A DNA stretch of 64,000 bases, taken from Laccaria trichodermophora (lineage: Eukaryota; Basidiomycota; Agaricomycetes; Agaricales; Hydnangiaceae). A program made the translations under genes and the position numbers. Numbering within the stretch: the stretch's first letter is position 1; each line of letters opens with the position of its first letter. Location: contig JACTVC010000039.1 in assembly GCA_018417955.1 (NCBI GenBank), forward strand, positions 248,001-312,000, written 5' to 3'. Below the pieces are notes generated by a model. The model was not told the origin of the DNA, made no database searches, and saw only the letters and a program-made list of their open reading frames with translations. Positions 23,283 to 35,700 of this stretch are shown in pieces.

Positions 23283-26200
23283 ATCGCGGCGGTCCATCTC
23301 CGTCTGACTTTGTCTGGGGCATGGATTTGGCTTTTATCTTCTTCTCTTTCTATTCTCCACTCACACCTTATTTTCCATATGAGGTGGGCCGACTCTGATA
23401 CAATAATCATGTACAGGTGGTCTTTTCCTTTTAGCGTCCTTCCTTTATCGTCCTGGAATGCGGGGAGCCCACATCCCAGTACTGTTCCGAGCGTAGGGGC
23501 ATTTAGTGTTATTCTCTTTTGTTTCAGGATATCTCTTGCTAGCATTCATACTGTCTGCTGGCCTGAGGCAGGGCACTCAGTGAGTATATGTTCCATAGAC
23601 TCCTCTCCTTCGCATATCATGCACTTAGCTCTATGTTCGAAGTTTGCTATTTTCGTCCAGTAGGCACCGCATCTATAGGCATTGTGCATGGACTTCCAGA
23701 GGTAAGCTCTAGCTTCTTTGTTGATGTTGCGGTTTTTAATTGATATCCAGATCTTTTCGTCTGTAGGCAGGATGCCGGTGCTCCCTTCTATCGCGAACCT
23801 CGTCACATCTAGGTTTATTGTGGTGCCTCTCCTGGTGGGGGCGGTCTGCTGTTGGCGTATCCCTCAGTATAGCAGTGCTTGCATCATTTGGCAGAGCTTT
23901 GCTCCCATGATCTCGAACATCTCTGGCCTTGCGAGGTTTATTTGTTCAGGGTCTGTCCGGGCGCTTCCTTCCTTTGCCAGTTTTAGTGCGCATTTGATTT
24001 CTTTCTTTTTTTGAAGCCTCAACCAGGTTTGACCACCTCTTTTTGTCATTAGGGCGAGGCACGTCATTAAGATGTCGCTGTTGGCTATTCCTATCCATCC
24101 CCTGTCTTCCCAGTCCTGGGCGTGTCTTGCAAGACCTTCTATTATCGGCCGTGAGCTGGAGTTTATACAGATGTTTGAGCCAATTGGGCATGTTTGTAGG
24201 GTCTGAAGAACCATCGCTAGTTCAGCTCCACTAGTGGTCTTGATTTTGGTGGGCAACCTAGTCGACCTATTTCGGGGGTCCTCTTGTCCGAACCAGATTC
24301 CCCCCCCTGCCTGTGCATTTTCATTGCCTTTGTTTATACAGCTTCCAGCAATGTATATCTGGGTTACCACGTTTCCTTCACTTATGGCCTGCTCTCTTAT
24401 TGCCGGTGAAGTAGGGGCTGTCTTATGGTCTTTGACAAAGAGTCTGAAACCTTCGGTTACCGATTTTGTTGTTATATCAGTGTCGAACAGTTCTGCATTT
24501 TCGTTGTTTGGTTCTTCCCTTTGGGGATTGACCTCAGGATCAGGGGGATGTGCGTCGGGGGGGTGGGCATCTGGGTTCCACATCGGTGGGAGCATGCCTA
24601 GCATTTTTCTTGCAGCATCTCTGCATTTCTTAGCATGCTTACATCCTTCTAGTCTACTTTCTTTGCAGGTCTCACAGGCGCAGTTGCTTCTTCTGCTATG
24701 GTTCAAAGTCTCTTTATCGATAAAGTCTTTCATTTGGCCCACTGTTAAGATGTGGTGATTCTCTCTTTGGCATTTGGCCCATTTATCGTTATTGGGGAAT
24801 CTACTTCCTTTTCCCATGCTGATGTGGTGCCATATGGGCATTGATCTCTTAGTTTCTTCATTCAAATGAACTGGCCTGAAGCATGTGCCGTATTTGGCTG
24901 CTGTTTTGATCATCTTACTCAGCATTTGTGGTAATTTTCCTTTACTCCTCGTAGATGTTGCCCACGTTTGTAGGAATGTGTTGGCCTTGGATGCCTCGTC
25001 AGTTACACGGTGTTCTTTTGGGATGTTGTTTGCTATGATTTCATCTGCCACAATTGCCCACTTTGGCCTTTGTTCATCCATTTGTAGGTAGGATTTAGCT
25101 TTCATCAGCTCAATGGCTTCATTTCTGGAGATAATGTCCAGCACTTTTTTCCCTCCTTCCTTATGTGTCAGCCGGTAGGTTTCTTGTCCTATCATTGGTT
25201 GCAGGCCTTTGCCCATGAAGCTTCGTATTTTCTTTGTCATCCAGTCCTCAACCTCAGGGGGCATTCCTTGTACCCTGGTTAGATACTGTGTGCGTCCTCC
25301 AATTTCCATGCTAACAATAAGGCGTCTTCCATCCTGTGTGGGGTGGGTCCTATCCCACCTGCTGAGGCTGGTGTCTATTTTCTCCTTTACTGGTGTCCAT
25401 ACATTTATTTGGTCGACTCCATTTCCCACGAAGGCTCCAAGCACTCTCATGGGCTCTTTTTCTTTTGCGATGTGTATGTTCACAGGGATCTCTTCATGCC
25501 CATCTCCTAGTTTCCTTGTACTTATAAGTTGTTCTCTATATTGGGGAGAGCCAATGGGGATGATTTCAGTTTTTTGGACATTGAATTTGGCTCCTGAGGC
25601 TTTGCACCATTTCCTTAGTATCTTTTCCAGGTCAGTGAATCTGTCCTCTTCTGACAGGTAGACAGTAGTATCATCTGCAAAGAGTGATGCTATTATGCGT
25701 TCTATTTGGCCTTTTATATGGACGCCTTTTAGCTGGGAGTTTCTTAGCATGGTGGCCAAGGATTCTATTGCGATGTTAAAGAGGAGGCATGACAACGGGT
25801 CTCCCCACCTGACGCCTCTTATTATTTTGAAGGGGAGGCTTATTTCCCCATTTATTATTATGACAGTATGTGCATCTTGGTATAGGGCTTTAACTGTGTT
25901 TATGAAGTGTGTCGGTAAACCAAACTTTTCTAGGGATTTCCATAGGAATTCGTGTGATATTTTGTCATATGCCTTTTCTTGGTCCAGGCACACTATAGCT
26001 CCATTTATTTCTTCAGTTTCACACAGATTTATTAACAGCTTTACTAGGTCGGTTTGATTTTCTATTCTTCGTCCTTTCATAAAGCCAGCTTGGTCCATAT
26101 GTATTATATTAGGTACTGCATCTGTGAGTTTTGTTGTTAGTGCGCATGTCATAATTTTGTAGTCTGCATTGAGCACCGTGATGGGGCGATAGTTGCTAAT

Positions 26201-28483
26201 TTCTGACTTGTCATTTTTCTTGTATATAGGGCACATCCAGCCATCAGAGAACCCTTCGCCCACTGCTATACCTTCTGTTTCAATGTCGTTGAATACTTTT
26301 GTTAGTGTTTCAACTGCATTGAAGGTTGGTGACTCATTGTCTTTGGTTGCTTCATGCATTTCTGCTAGTTTGCTCCAGAGTTCATGCGGCAAGCCATCTA
26401 TTCCTGGTGATTTTCCATTTGGTAGCCTCCTGATTGCCTCTTTGACGTCACTTAGGGTGATCTTTTTAGCAAGCTTAGCTTTTTCTGTTTGGAGTATTGT
26501 GATGTTTATTTCCTGGAGTATTTCAGCCATTGCCGGGCCCTCATTTTGTGCATCTGGCAGCTCTAACTTTTGTAGGTCTTCATGGTATTTTTTTGCAATC
26601 TCTGCCATCTTATCTGACCTACTTTCATATTCAGGGGGGTCAGATCCTGGGCGCCGCAGCTTAGTTAGCATATCCCGGGTTTTGCATTCTTTGCCCATGG
26701 CCATCCAGGTTTTCCCGATTGTTTCTGCTTCCAGTAGGCATTTTGTAGTCACATTATCTCTTTTCCTGGTGTGCTTAAGCTTCTCTAGGGCTCTTATTTC
26801 TACCTTGAGTATGCCCGCAGTTGTCATTTTGGATTCTGGCTCCATTGAGGCATTGTTTAGTATGTTTTCTAGCATGGCTTCCTTCTTTTTTATCTCATTT
26901 TGTAATTTAGGGACATATTTTCTGGTGAAATCCCTTGCATATTTTGCTAGTGACTTTTTGAACACACTGAACAATGTTTGTGGGTTTTTACTTGGTGAAC
27001 GTCTATGTTTGTTGCATTCAAGGTCATCTTCTAGCTTCTTTCCCATGTTTGATATTTCTTCCATTACTTCTTTTTTGTCCAAGAGGAAGGCGGGGAAGGC
27101 CCATCTTCCTTTCCCTATGTAGGGGGCACCGGGGTTGGAGAACTGGACTGAGACTAGACTATGGTCTGTGTCTAGTCCTGCTTCTTGGATCAGCCAGCTT
27201 TCACTGCAGCTCCATACTGCATCAGTGGTGTATATCCGATCAATTCGGGATTGTGACCCAGTGGCTTTTTGGAGGTATGTGTGTGCTATTTTATCAGGGT
27301 GCTGTTGTTGCTGTTGTTGCCAACCATCTGAGAGCTCAAGAGCTGACTTTAAGTTGTCTAGTTCTACTGTGCATTGGTTAGGGTCTTTCCTCATAGGCAT
27401 TCGGTCTAGTTCGCTTTCTACCATGTTGAAGTCCCCTAGCATAACATCAGGTCTAGGGAGTCTATTTTCTTCCCAGTGTCTGTTCAGCTTTTCCCAGAAG
27501 GCTGCATTTTCATCATATGCATTTGGTGCATAGATTGCAAGGATGTTTATTTTAGAGCTGTTGTGCCAGGGGAGCTCCAATAGGAGTGCCCTTCCAGCAA
27601 TGACAATATGTGTTTTCACTTCTTTCCATAGTGTGAAATTTTTATTTATTATGAAGGCGATGCCTGCACGTGCACTCGGCTGACCCATATCTTGGGAGTT
27701 TATTATAAGGAGCCTTTTTTGGAATTGTTGGTTTAGCTTTTCCTCTAGTTCTGTGGTGAGGTGTGTTTCTTGTACGGCTAGGACACCTATTCAGTTGTCC
27801 CTCATAATCTGGTTGATGTGCTGCCATTTGTCTTTTGTTCCTTCTGATCCTCCCCCTCTCATGTTGAGGGTTGCTATTTTGATGCTAGCTTTTACTTTTT
27901 TGTTTCTAGAGGGCCTGGGAGCATTATTTGTGGTATTCAAGTTCCTTGCACATGGTCTTTGTCTGTTGTTTCCATTATCTCCAGTTCTCGTAGTATTTTG
28001 TGATACGTAGTTTCTTGCTGCGCCATTTCTTGGCGTATAGCCTGTGCGGCTTTCTCGTTCATGAGAGGACGCGTCAGCTAGGTTGTACCCTTGTTGACGG
28101 TTTTGCCCATCACCTAACTCTCTGGTTCCTTCATTGGGGAAAGAAACGACAGGCAGATTGCTACCCCCTTGAGATCCAGAGAGGCCAATAACCGATACCA
28201 AGTCATTTACCGTAGTCATAGTGGGAGCAGATGTATTTGTGAAGGGAGTGGTTGGTATACGCTTGCCAGTCTACAACCATACACTGGGGCGGGTGACCTT
28301 GCCCAGGTTACCAGGGGGGACTATGCCATAGATACTTATACCTAAATGATATTGGGCCATATAGGTCTTTTCTCCATAGCTTAAGCTTCTCAGCACGGCT
28401 TGTCCAACCTAAACAGATTTCCATTTGCATACCCTGGGGGTATAGCCCTCCCTGAAAGCTTTCCTGTAACCTAATTGGCCAGT

Positions 28484-28488
28484 GTATT
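28484..28488. repeat. Target-site duplication GTATT (left) of LTR element 1
   Basis: GTATT directly before the left LTR is repeated at 39218-39222 directly after the right LTR. Confidence 0.9.
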
Positions 28489-28856
28489 TGTGAAACCGTA
28501 GGGCGATTCGGGACTTCTTGACGAAGGCGTGAGTGCGAGATGGCGGCGGAGAATATCTGGGGTACGCGGGAGAGAGATAGTAAAGTGGTGCCGCGAGGCG
28601 ACACCACGTGAAGGATATCCTGTGACCCAGGAACTGGGGCGCGGTCACCCGGCGCAGGACTCTTGTATCCCGGAGGGGAGGCATAAGGCTGCCTAGCCGT
28701 ATAGAAATGGGGTGACTCCGTCCACATGTAATGTATAATGTGGTTGCAAAGTGAGTATCTTTGTTGTGAATGCAACGCTATACAGAGTAGGGATAAATAC
28801 AAGTAAATACGATGATTCTAAGTCACGCATGGAGTATGTACTACCACACCGTTACA
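28489..28856 (-). repeat. 3' LTR of element 1
   Basis: 368 bp, TG...CA ends, matches 38850-39217 without a difference that I could see. Confidence 0.92.
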
Positions 28857-28867
28857 AAGCCCCCCCG
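28857..28867 (-). other. Polypurine-like tract of element 1
   Basis: CGGGGGGGCTT on the minus strand directly abuts the 3' LTR, the place expected for a plus-strand primer. The same form (GGGGGGCTT) is found in element 2. Confidence 0.55.
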
Positions 28868-29728
28868 TGAGATTGGAGCATCGTTTCTATAGCGTTGCCC
28901 ATAAACTTGAGTTTTCGATCTGTCTCTTGCTCCTCTTTTGCTTTCTTGTAACCGACGGACAGGGTTGCATGGTTGCCCAACGTCTCTCCATAGTTGATCC
29001 TTCATTAACATCCATGATTGTGGGTCGTTTGTCATTTTTTATACGGCTGCATGGGGTCCGTCTCCGTTGGCTTAGTAATTTTAGGTCGCTCGTCCGGGTC
29101 AAATCAGGTAATTCAATCAGCCTGGAAGTTAAGACAGTAGGTCGGGATGGATGGTTCAGTCTATCTGTTACGATATCTGAAGTTAGTGATGGTAGAGGAG
29201 ACCAGGAGTAGTTGGCCAGAGGAGAAAGCAGTTTAAGCGGAAGTCTTGTTCTTCGTAAAGTCCTCGTTAGTAATATGGTCGGTAGTAATGTGATCTTGAC
29301 TAGAACAAGCAAGGTATATGCTTCCGACTCCGCCACCCAGGCATGAGGGTAGGACTATATAGTGGTATTGGCGACCTAGGCTGCAGCGTCATAGTGTCTC
29401 CTATATGTGGATCGTATTTTGCATATAGCTTGCAGGATGCTGTGCATGTTACTTTCGCGCTCATGGGCAGCGAGACATTATGCAGTAACCCCGTAGTTGC
29501 GAGAGTGTGAGTAATGGATGCCAGTAGTGGGGTGACTAAGGTTATGTCGCTAGTGGATGAAGGGAGCCTGAAGGCATGAGTTGATGGGTTATGATAGCGA
29601 GAGATAGGAAATCGTTTGGGAGGTGGAGAATAGTGCTCAGATAGAGCTGGTGGTCGGTGACCAGATTGAGGGGAAGGGCACCCAGCACGATGATGGAGTT
29701 CCAGCAGAGACGGGGTATTGGGGGAGTT
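28868..29728 (-). other. 3' untranslated interior of element 1
   Basis: About 860 bp between the stop of the giant ORF and the G run. Only short frames are seen. Confidence 0.5.
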
Positions 29729-32700
29729 TCAAGGTTGTCGTAGTCCTTGATGTATTGACTTGTGAGTAGATGGTGACCTGACCATCAGGGCTTTTGGCGC
29801 AGATGTGACATCCTTCTGAATTTGTGCAGTATTGAAAGGGCTCAGCCGAGGACAGGTCAGTCGCTCATTCTCTTTACGACAGCCTGGGGCGTGTAACCTC
29901 GTTCGTCGAGCTTGCTTCGTTAATTCCTTCCTGAACCAGAAACTTCGGCCCAATTCGTCGTTTTCTCTGAACATTTGCCTCGGGATCAGTTGCAATCCAT
30001 TTGCTTCAGCAACTACAGCAGCCTGGACAGGCGCGAATTCCCTTGAAACTGGCGTTTTATGGAGCATTAAGTTGAGTGGGAAGGGTTCTAAAGAGTTTGT
30101 TCTGTCGAAATCATTCATTGACTCATTATAGGGCACTTCTCTGCTAGGCGAAGCTTCATTCATTGCTACGTTAGGATTATTTGAGACGGGATGCAGCTCC
30201 ATGCAGCCTGAAACAGTTTCAGTGGCGCGGTCGATGGGGGTCACTAGAGCAGCGTGCAGGTCGCGCTTAAGAGGATAGCCCTTGTATTTGTCAAAGCATG
30301 AGATACTCTCCTTCAAGTATCGTCGTTTTTGGTGTTCTTCCATCCCATTCGGCCATGTATCTAAATGGCAATTATCTATTTCTTCTACTTCGACACACCC
30401 TTGTCTGCGTCTAAGGCCCTTTTGAACCTTCATTGCCCAACTAACGTTGAGCAGGGATCGCTCACAGCATAGTAAGGAGTCCTTGCCCTCGGAAGCGGGC
30501 ACACTCAGGCTAATTCTCTTCCTCCACGAAGTGCTGCATAGCAATTCGGACGAATGGTAGGCATTGCATACCTCACAGGGGCGATTCGTCCCGTTGTCCG
30601 TTATTTGCTTTATCCGTAACGGTCCATCTGCGCAACTGTCATAGGAGCATCCTGCGTCGTGGGTGCCAGAGGGGGCATGTATATTGGTGAAACGAATGAA
30701 CCTAGAGAGATAGACCGGTATAGTCTCATGACACTGTTCTCCTGGGTCTGTCCGATTTAGGGGCAAAGAGTTCATCTCGATTTGATGATTCATTCTAGTC
30801 TCGCTGAATTCATCCTTAACTGCCTTCTCCGAGTCTAGAGGGCTTCTGTGCTTTCCCTCGGCTGCGAGTGGTCTGGTGTAAACCTCTAGGATTTGACTAT
30901 CAATGGCGTCTTCCCATCGCCTTGTAGGGTAAGCGGCCTGGTTAGGTACAGCAGTCGCCCTTATGGGTACACTATTGTTATCCAATGGAGAATTGGTTTC
31001 ATGTCTGGGTGAACGGTGAACGGTGGCAACGGCCCCCCAAGCGACTAGTTGTTGATTGACCCTTTTAAGGACTCGCGCCCATTCTAAGGCTGCGTGATTG
31101 ATGATAAAGGTGTCTCCCTCCCTTTCGTAGTAGATTCCTGCTGATTTAAATGTCCACTTCCCCGAGGCGATTACTTGACCTATTCGCTCGTTGGTTACAT
31201 CTGGCATAGCCCCCCATCCGTTTGTTAGATGAATTTCACATCGCTCCTTGGGTAGCTTATCGACTAATTGAGGCATTTTGTTAACCACCTCCCATACTCC
31301 TTTCGATCTGTTATGGCTAAAGGTTACTTCAAGATCCCTTACTAGTGTAGGCTGGCCTTGTCGTAGTCTGATTCTTGGGGTCAGGTTCAAGGTGCTTGTA
31401 TATAATCGGTAGGATTTATTCGCTATTGGGTGTTCTGGTTCGAGATTATTCGCGCGAGCATCCTTGGTCTGTTCGAGGATAATTATAGAATCCGCGCTCT
31501 GCTGTCGTTCCACAACCCCACTTAGGAGGTCAAGCAGGGGAGTTGTGATCATAGAGTAGGGAGAAGCATGATTTAGGAAATGAATGGCCGTTTCGAAGGA
31601 TATCGGTCGCTGGTTCGATGACATAGGATGAGCAAGGGTCGAGGTAGCTTGCACTTCCTCCTTAAGCGCTAGCCATTCTAATTGCAAGAGTTTTTGTCCT
31701 AATAGCAACACGATTGTGTGACTCCTGTAGTCTTTTATGGGACTTGATACTAAGAATAACCCCGACACAGCTGCGGCTCCTAACAATTTGTCTGGGCAGA
31801 TTGAATGTCCTTTCCCGTCTTTTGAATAGATCGTGAAGTCGAACACGGGTGACTGCAGGGATATAAGATTGAGTAGCATTCCTTCGATCCACCAAGGTCT
31901 TAAGCGGCATCGAAAGACGGTTTTTACTTCAGAGACTTCAGCAGTTTCGAGTCGGATTGACCCTGTTAGGATATCCAACGAAGATGCTTGGGGTCCCTTC
32001 AAAAGCAGTCGACCTGTAGCTTTAAGCTTAGCTGGTTGCGCTTCGTTCGTGGGTTCTGAGGTCGATTGAATATTAGGTAGCGGTGGGGTTTGAATTCGCG
32101 CTTTTACATGTTTTAATCGATCATTCATCTCATAGGCTGCAACATTTCTAGGCCACACTCTAGACGATCCTTCTCTAAACTCGGGGAATGTTTCTGGGTT
32201 AAGGTCAAGTGGCTCGTCTCTGTTCCGCTCTAGAGGATTCTTCGAAAAGGCTGTGATCTCCAATTCCCAGGGGAGGCAGCCCTTGATTCGACCATCATGT
32301 TCCGGGGCAGCTGCTATCAGATACCCCATAATCTCTAGTGTTCTAGGAACATTTGTCTTCATAGCTTCTGCAGAATCTGTCGTCTTACTCAAGAGCTCTC
32401 CTTCTTGGGGTCTGTCAGTCTCAACATCCATGTCATGTAAATGTCCTTTGTCTCGAGGTTTGTCCGTAGTAACCTCTGGGTCAGGCAGATACCCAACTAC
32501 TTCGGGCTTTTTGTCTCGAGGTCTGTCAATCACAACATCCAGGTCATGTAGACATCCTTCGTCTCGAGGTTTGTTCATAGTAACACCTGGGTCGTGCGGA
32601 TACCCAACTGCTTCCCCCCCTAGGACATGCCACGGGAGAAGGCTGGCGACAATGATGGTTAAGGAGGAGGCAATCATTATGTCTTGACCCTCCGTGCCTA

Positions 32701-35700
32701 AGGTAACAGTAGAAGGCCGGATGAGGGCCTCGTTCGAGGTCATGAATTCTGTGTGCTGTTTCGCGCTATCCTTAGGTCTTGCGCGTGCTACAGCCTTCCC
32801 ATGGATGAAGAACCCCGTCGTATACACTGCCGAGATTTCAACTGCTAGATTGCAGTGCCGAGCAGAGGTGGCGAATATTACGCGCCCGAATAACTCGCGA
32901 TGCTCAATGATGAACTTAGTGACACTTAGTTTGCTGACGGTTTGAAGATCCTCGACAGGTTCCATCGTCTTCGCGGAGGTTCGTCCCAAAGCTCTGGAGA
33001 CTAGGGATAGTCCCTTGCTCTTCCTCCTTTCATAACGCCTAATTCTTTGCCAGTCATGGTGAAATGCAAGCACTCGATGATAAGTTGCGACCGGTAACAC
33101 TTTGGTTTGGTCAAAGACTTTGTGCATTTTGACGGTGACTCTATCGCGCTTTATAGCAGCGAACGATCCCTCCGGATTATTCTGAGTTGCGCATGTGACC
33201 CACATGAACAAGCAACGCCCATCCCTTTCTTCAATTTTGTCGGGATCTAAATCTTCGAGAACCTTATGAATAACGTCACGTTTCCTGGAAGGAGGACAAT
33301 TCCAAAGGACTTGTTTGGAGCGGGCATAGATGCACTCCACACACGGTAGGCTGGAGCGTACATCAGAATTGTCTGGTTCAATGGTTGCTCCTTTCCTTGT
33401 TCTGTCATGCAGAAATTCCTCTCTAGTCACGGTTGTAGGCCCCCCAGCCCAGAATAATTGGTCGAAGGGTTTAGCTTCTGTGTTACTAGCGAGGTTCATA
33501 TATCTCTCTTTGTCTGCTTCCCTACTACGGGTGTAGGATTCTCTTTCGTCTTTCGAACTGTTAATTTCTGCATTCATTGCATACGTAGCATGCGAATGAT
33601 TGCTACCGTAGCATAGCGTAGGTCTTTTGTGGTATTCGACCCGCAGCCAGGGAGCTGACAACTCCTTGTGGATTCGGTTGACTGCTAATCGTATGTCCAA
33701 TACGGTAAAACCGAAAGCTCCCTTATTGAAGCTGTAAGTTTGGCCTTGAGCACGTTCTCCACTTATGAAATGGAGTCTAATTCCGGTAATTATAACGTCG
33801 CAATGGTAGGTAAGGAAGGCATGATTCGGAGTTGGTAACGTTTCCCGCCCACGTTGAGCGTAGGAGGTCCTCAATTTCAGACTTAGTTTGCGCAAATGGG
33901 ATGCAGCAGGTGCTCTGGGGCGAATGATGATTCTTGCTGGTTTCGGTGATTGCTGCACAGAACAGCTTTTTGATTCATGAACAGATATAAAATCCGGTAC
34001 TAGAAGGTCCCCAGTTCTTCCTATACTCTGTCTCCTATTTGCAGCAGGGTCATGCGCAAAGTTCGGCCTTAAGGTAGGAGCCGGAGGAGACTTCGAGATT
34101 ATGAACCCTTCCCCTTTCAGTAGACGATGGGACGCCAAAGATTGACACTGCCAGATTCCGAAGGCAGTCGACTCAGTTTGAAGAGTTGTCCGGTTGGGCT
34201 CGATAAGAGTTTCGAAGTCGATTCGGGAGTTGATAAGGAGATGGGAGTGTCGCTTCCTTTGAGCTTGTTCTCGAGTGTGTCTTCGTTTCTGGATCCTTCC
34301 ATTAATTCTTTGAAGTTCTGCCCAACATGATACTTGCAGACACTGAATAGAGAACCTAGTAAGGACCCAATAGTCCTTAATGACTTGACTGCGTAAATAG
34401 GCAACAATCCCTATGAAACCTCTGGGGATTGAGCTATAACACTCCTTTCTGGTCAGTAAATTCCTTATGAAACATTTCAAAAGTACTGTCGGATAATGTC
34501 GTGGCTTGTGGTAGGTAGGTGATAGCTCCGTTTGATCTAAATGAGGGGCCCGTAATTGTCGACTCAGAGGGGGACGGTCATAATTCGATAAGAAGCGATC
34601 CCGTTTTTGTTTGGGAATGTAGTTTGCTAATACTTGTAAGATTCGTTCTATGAATGGGTTTGCCCACACGGCTTTGGGCAATCTATTGCGTTCAGTTCCA
34701 TTGGAGGTTTCGAGTTTGGTAGAAGAGGTAAGAGTTTCCTCGACTAGGCCTACTGGTCGAGGATGGGCCTCGCTTTGATCCTCGCTTTTGATCTCTACCT
34801 CCCACGGACTGTTTGATTTACTACGTGTAAACTGCGTCGTGGCTACAGACAAAGACAGTTCTAACGCGAAGGTTTCTCTGGCAGTTCTGTTAGGTCCAGG
34901 GTTATTTGCACTCCTAATAACTGTAGGCACTTTGTTCGCGCTTCTGCAAGACGCGTGCATTCCTTTCGCACCTATTAAGGCAGCGGGGCAGGAAGACAGT
35001 CTTATCAGGATGGAGCAGTCTATTGGGAGCGGACTTGGTAATACTGTACTCGCTAATGGCTCAAGACCATCTTCCTTATGGGGTGGACCCTGAGGGTCTA
35101 CGCCCTCTTTCTTCATCTTAGCTAGTTCTAATTCCATCTCGAGTGGTCGTGTGATTTGATTAGAGATCATAGTTGTAAGATGTAGTAGTACGCGGTGAGC
35201 CGTATAAGCTTGATCGTAGAGGGATTTCACCAAGACTTGAAGTGTTTGATTCTTCGTTAAAACCATCTGGGACGCTTCCGAATGCGAGTTTCGTACGACC
35301 ACGCAAAGGTCATCGGGACTGGAGCATCCTACTAGGTGCTCACTTCGACAGTTTTTTGTTCGTTCCAGTAGGGTTAGAATGCCAGGTACTGAAGCATCCT
35401 TAGCAGCGGTGAAGATAGGAAATTCGGAAGCATGATTCAACGGTGTAGTAACTGGTTCCATCCGGGTTGGCGGGTTCTTGATGGACCCAGAGCTCCAGAA
35501 TTCTTCCTTTCCAACTTGGCTGCATGAAGACACTTGGGTTTTGTCATTCAGAACCTTGGATTGAGTAGCCGCGCTCGAGGCAGCGAGCCAATTGGTGTCA
35601 GTAAAGGAAGCTTCCTGGGTAATCTTGACGAGGGTCTTTGTATTGAGGTAGTTCCCATGATTCCAAGAGACTGTAAAGCTTGAGAATATTCCCTCTAAGG

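Larger units (their letters stand above)
22017..28219 (-). pseudogene. LINE ORF2: AP-endonuclease, reverse transcriptase, RNase H-like (three TGA stops, one insertion)
   Basis: One reading frame of about 1,710 codons runs from ATG 28219, across the CACTG insertion at 23283/22212, to TAA 22019-22017. There is no frameshift, but TGA stops lie at 27793-27791, 23866-23864 and 23548-23546. Endonuclease motifs: KIATLNMRGGG, LAVQETHL, LGDFNMVE, SRIDRIYT, TDHSLV. Reverse transcriptase motifs: GKSPGIDGLPHELW, YRPITVLNADYKI, DQAGFMKGR, LDQEKAYDKI and FADDTTVYL (near 25.67 kb). The RNase H-like region reads IAGSCINKG, SGAELAMV, INSSSRPIIEGL and ALKLAKEGS, so the three usual aspartates are replaced and only the glutamate is kept. 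The tail (KYGRKAIRPELVKRTRTGVL) after the inserted element matches the usual C-terminus of fungal Tad-like ORF2. Confidence 0.9.

Noticed and set aside
24234..27533. Several open frames on the plus strand, up to 309 codons
   Set aside because: They are antisense to LINE ORF2, whose coding strand is A-rich and leaves the opposite strand T-rich and open. They have no domains.
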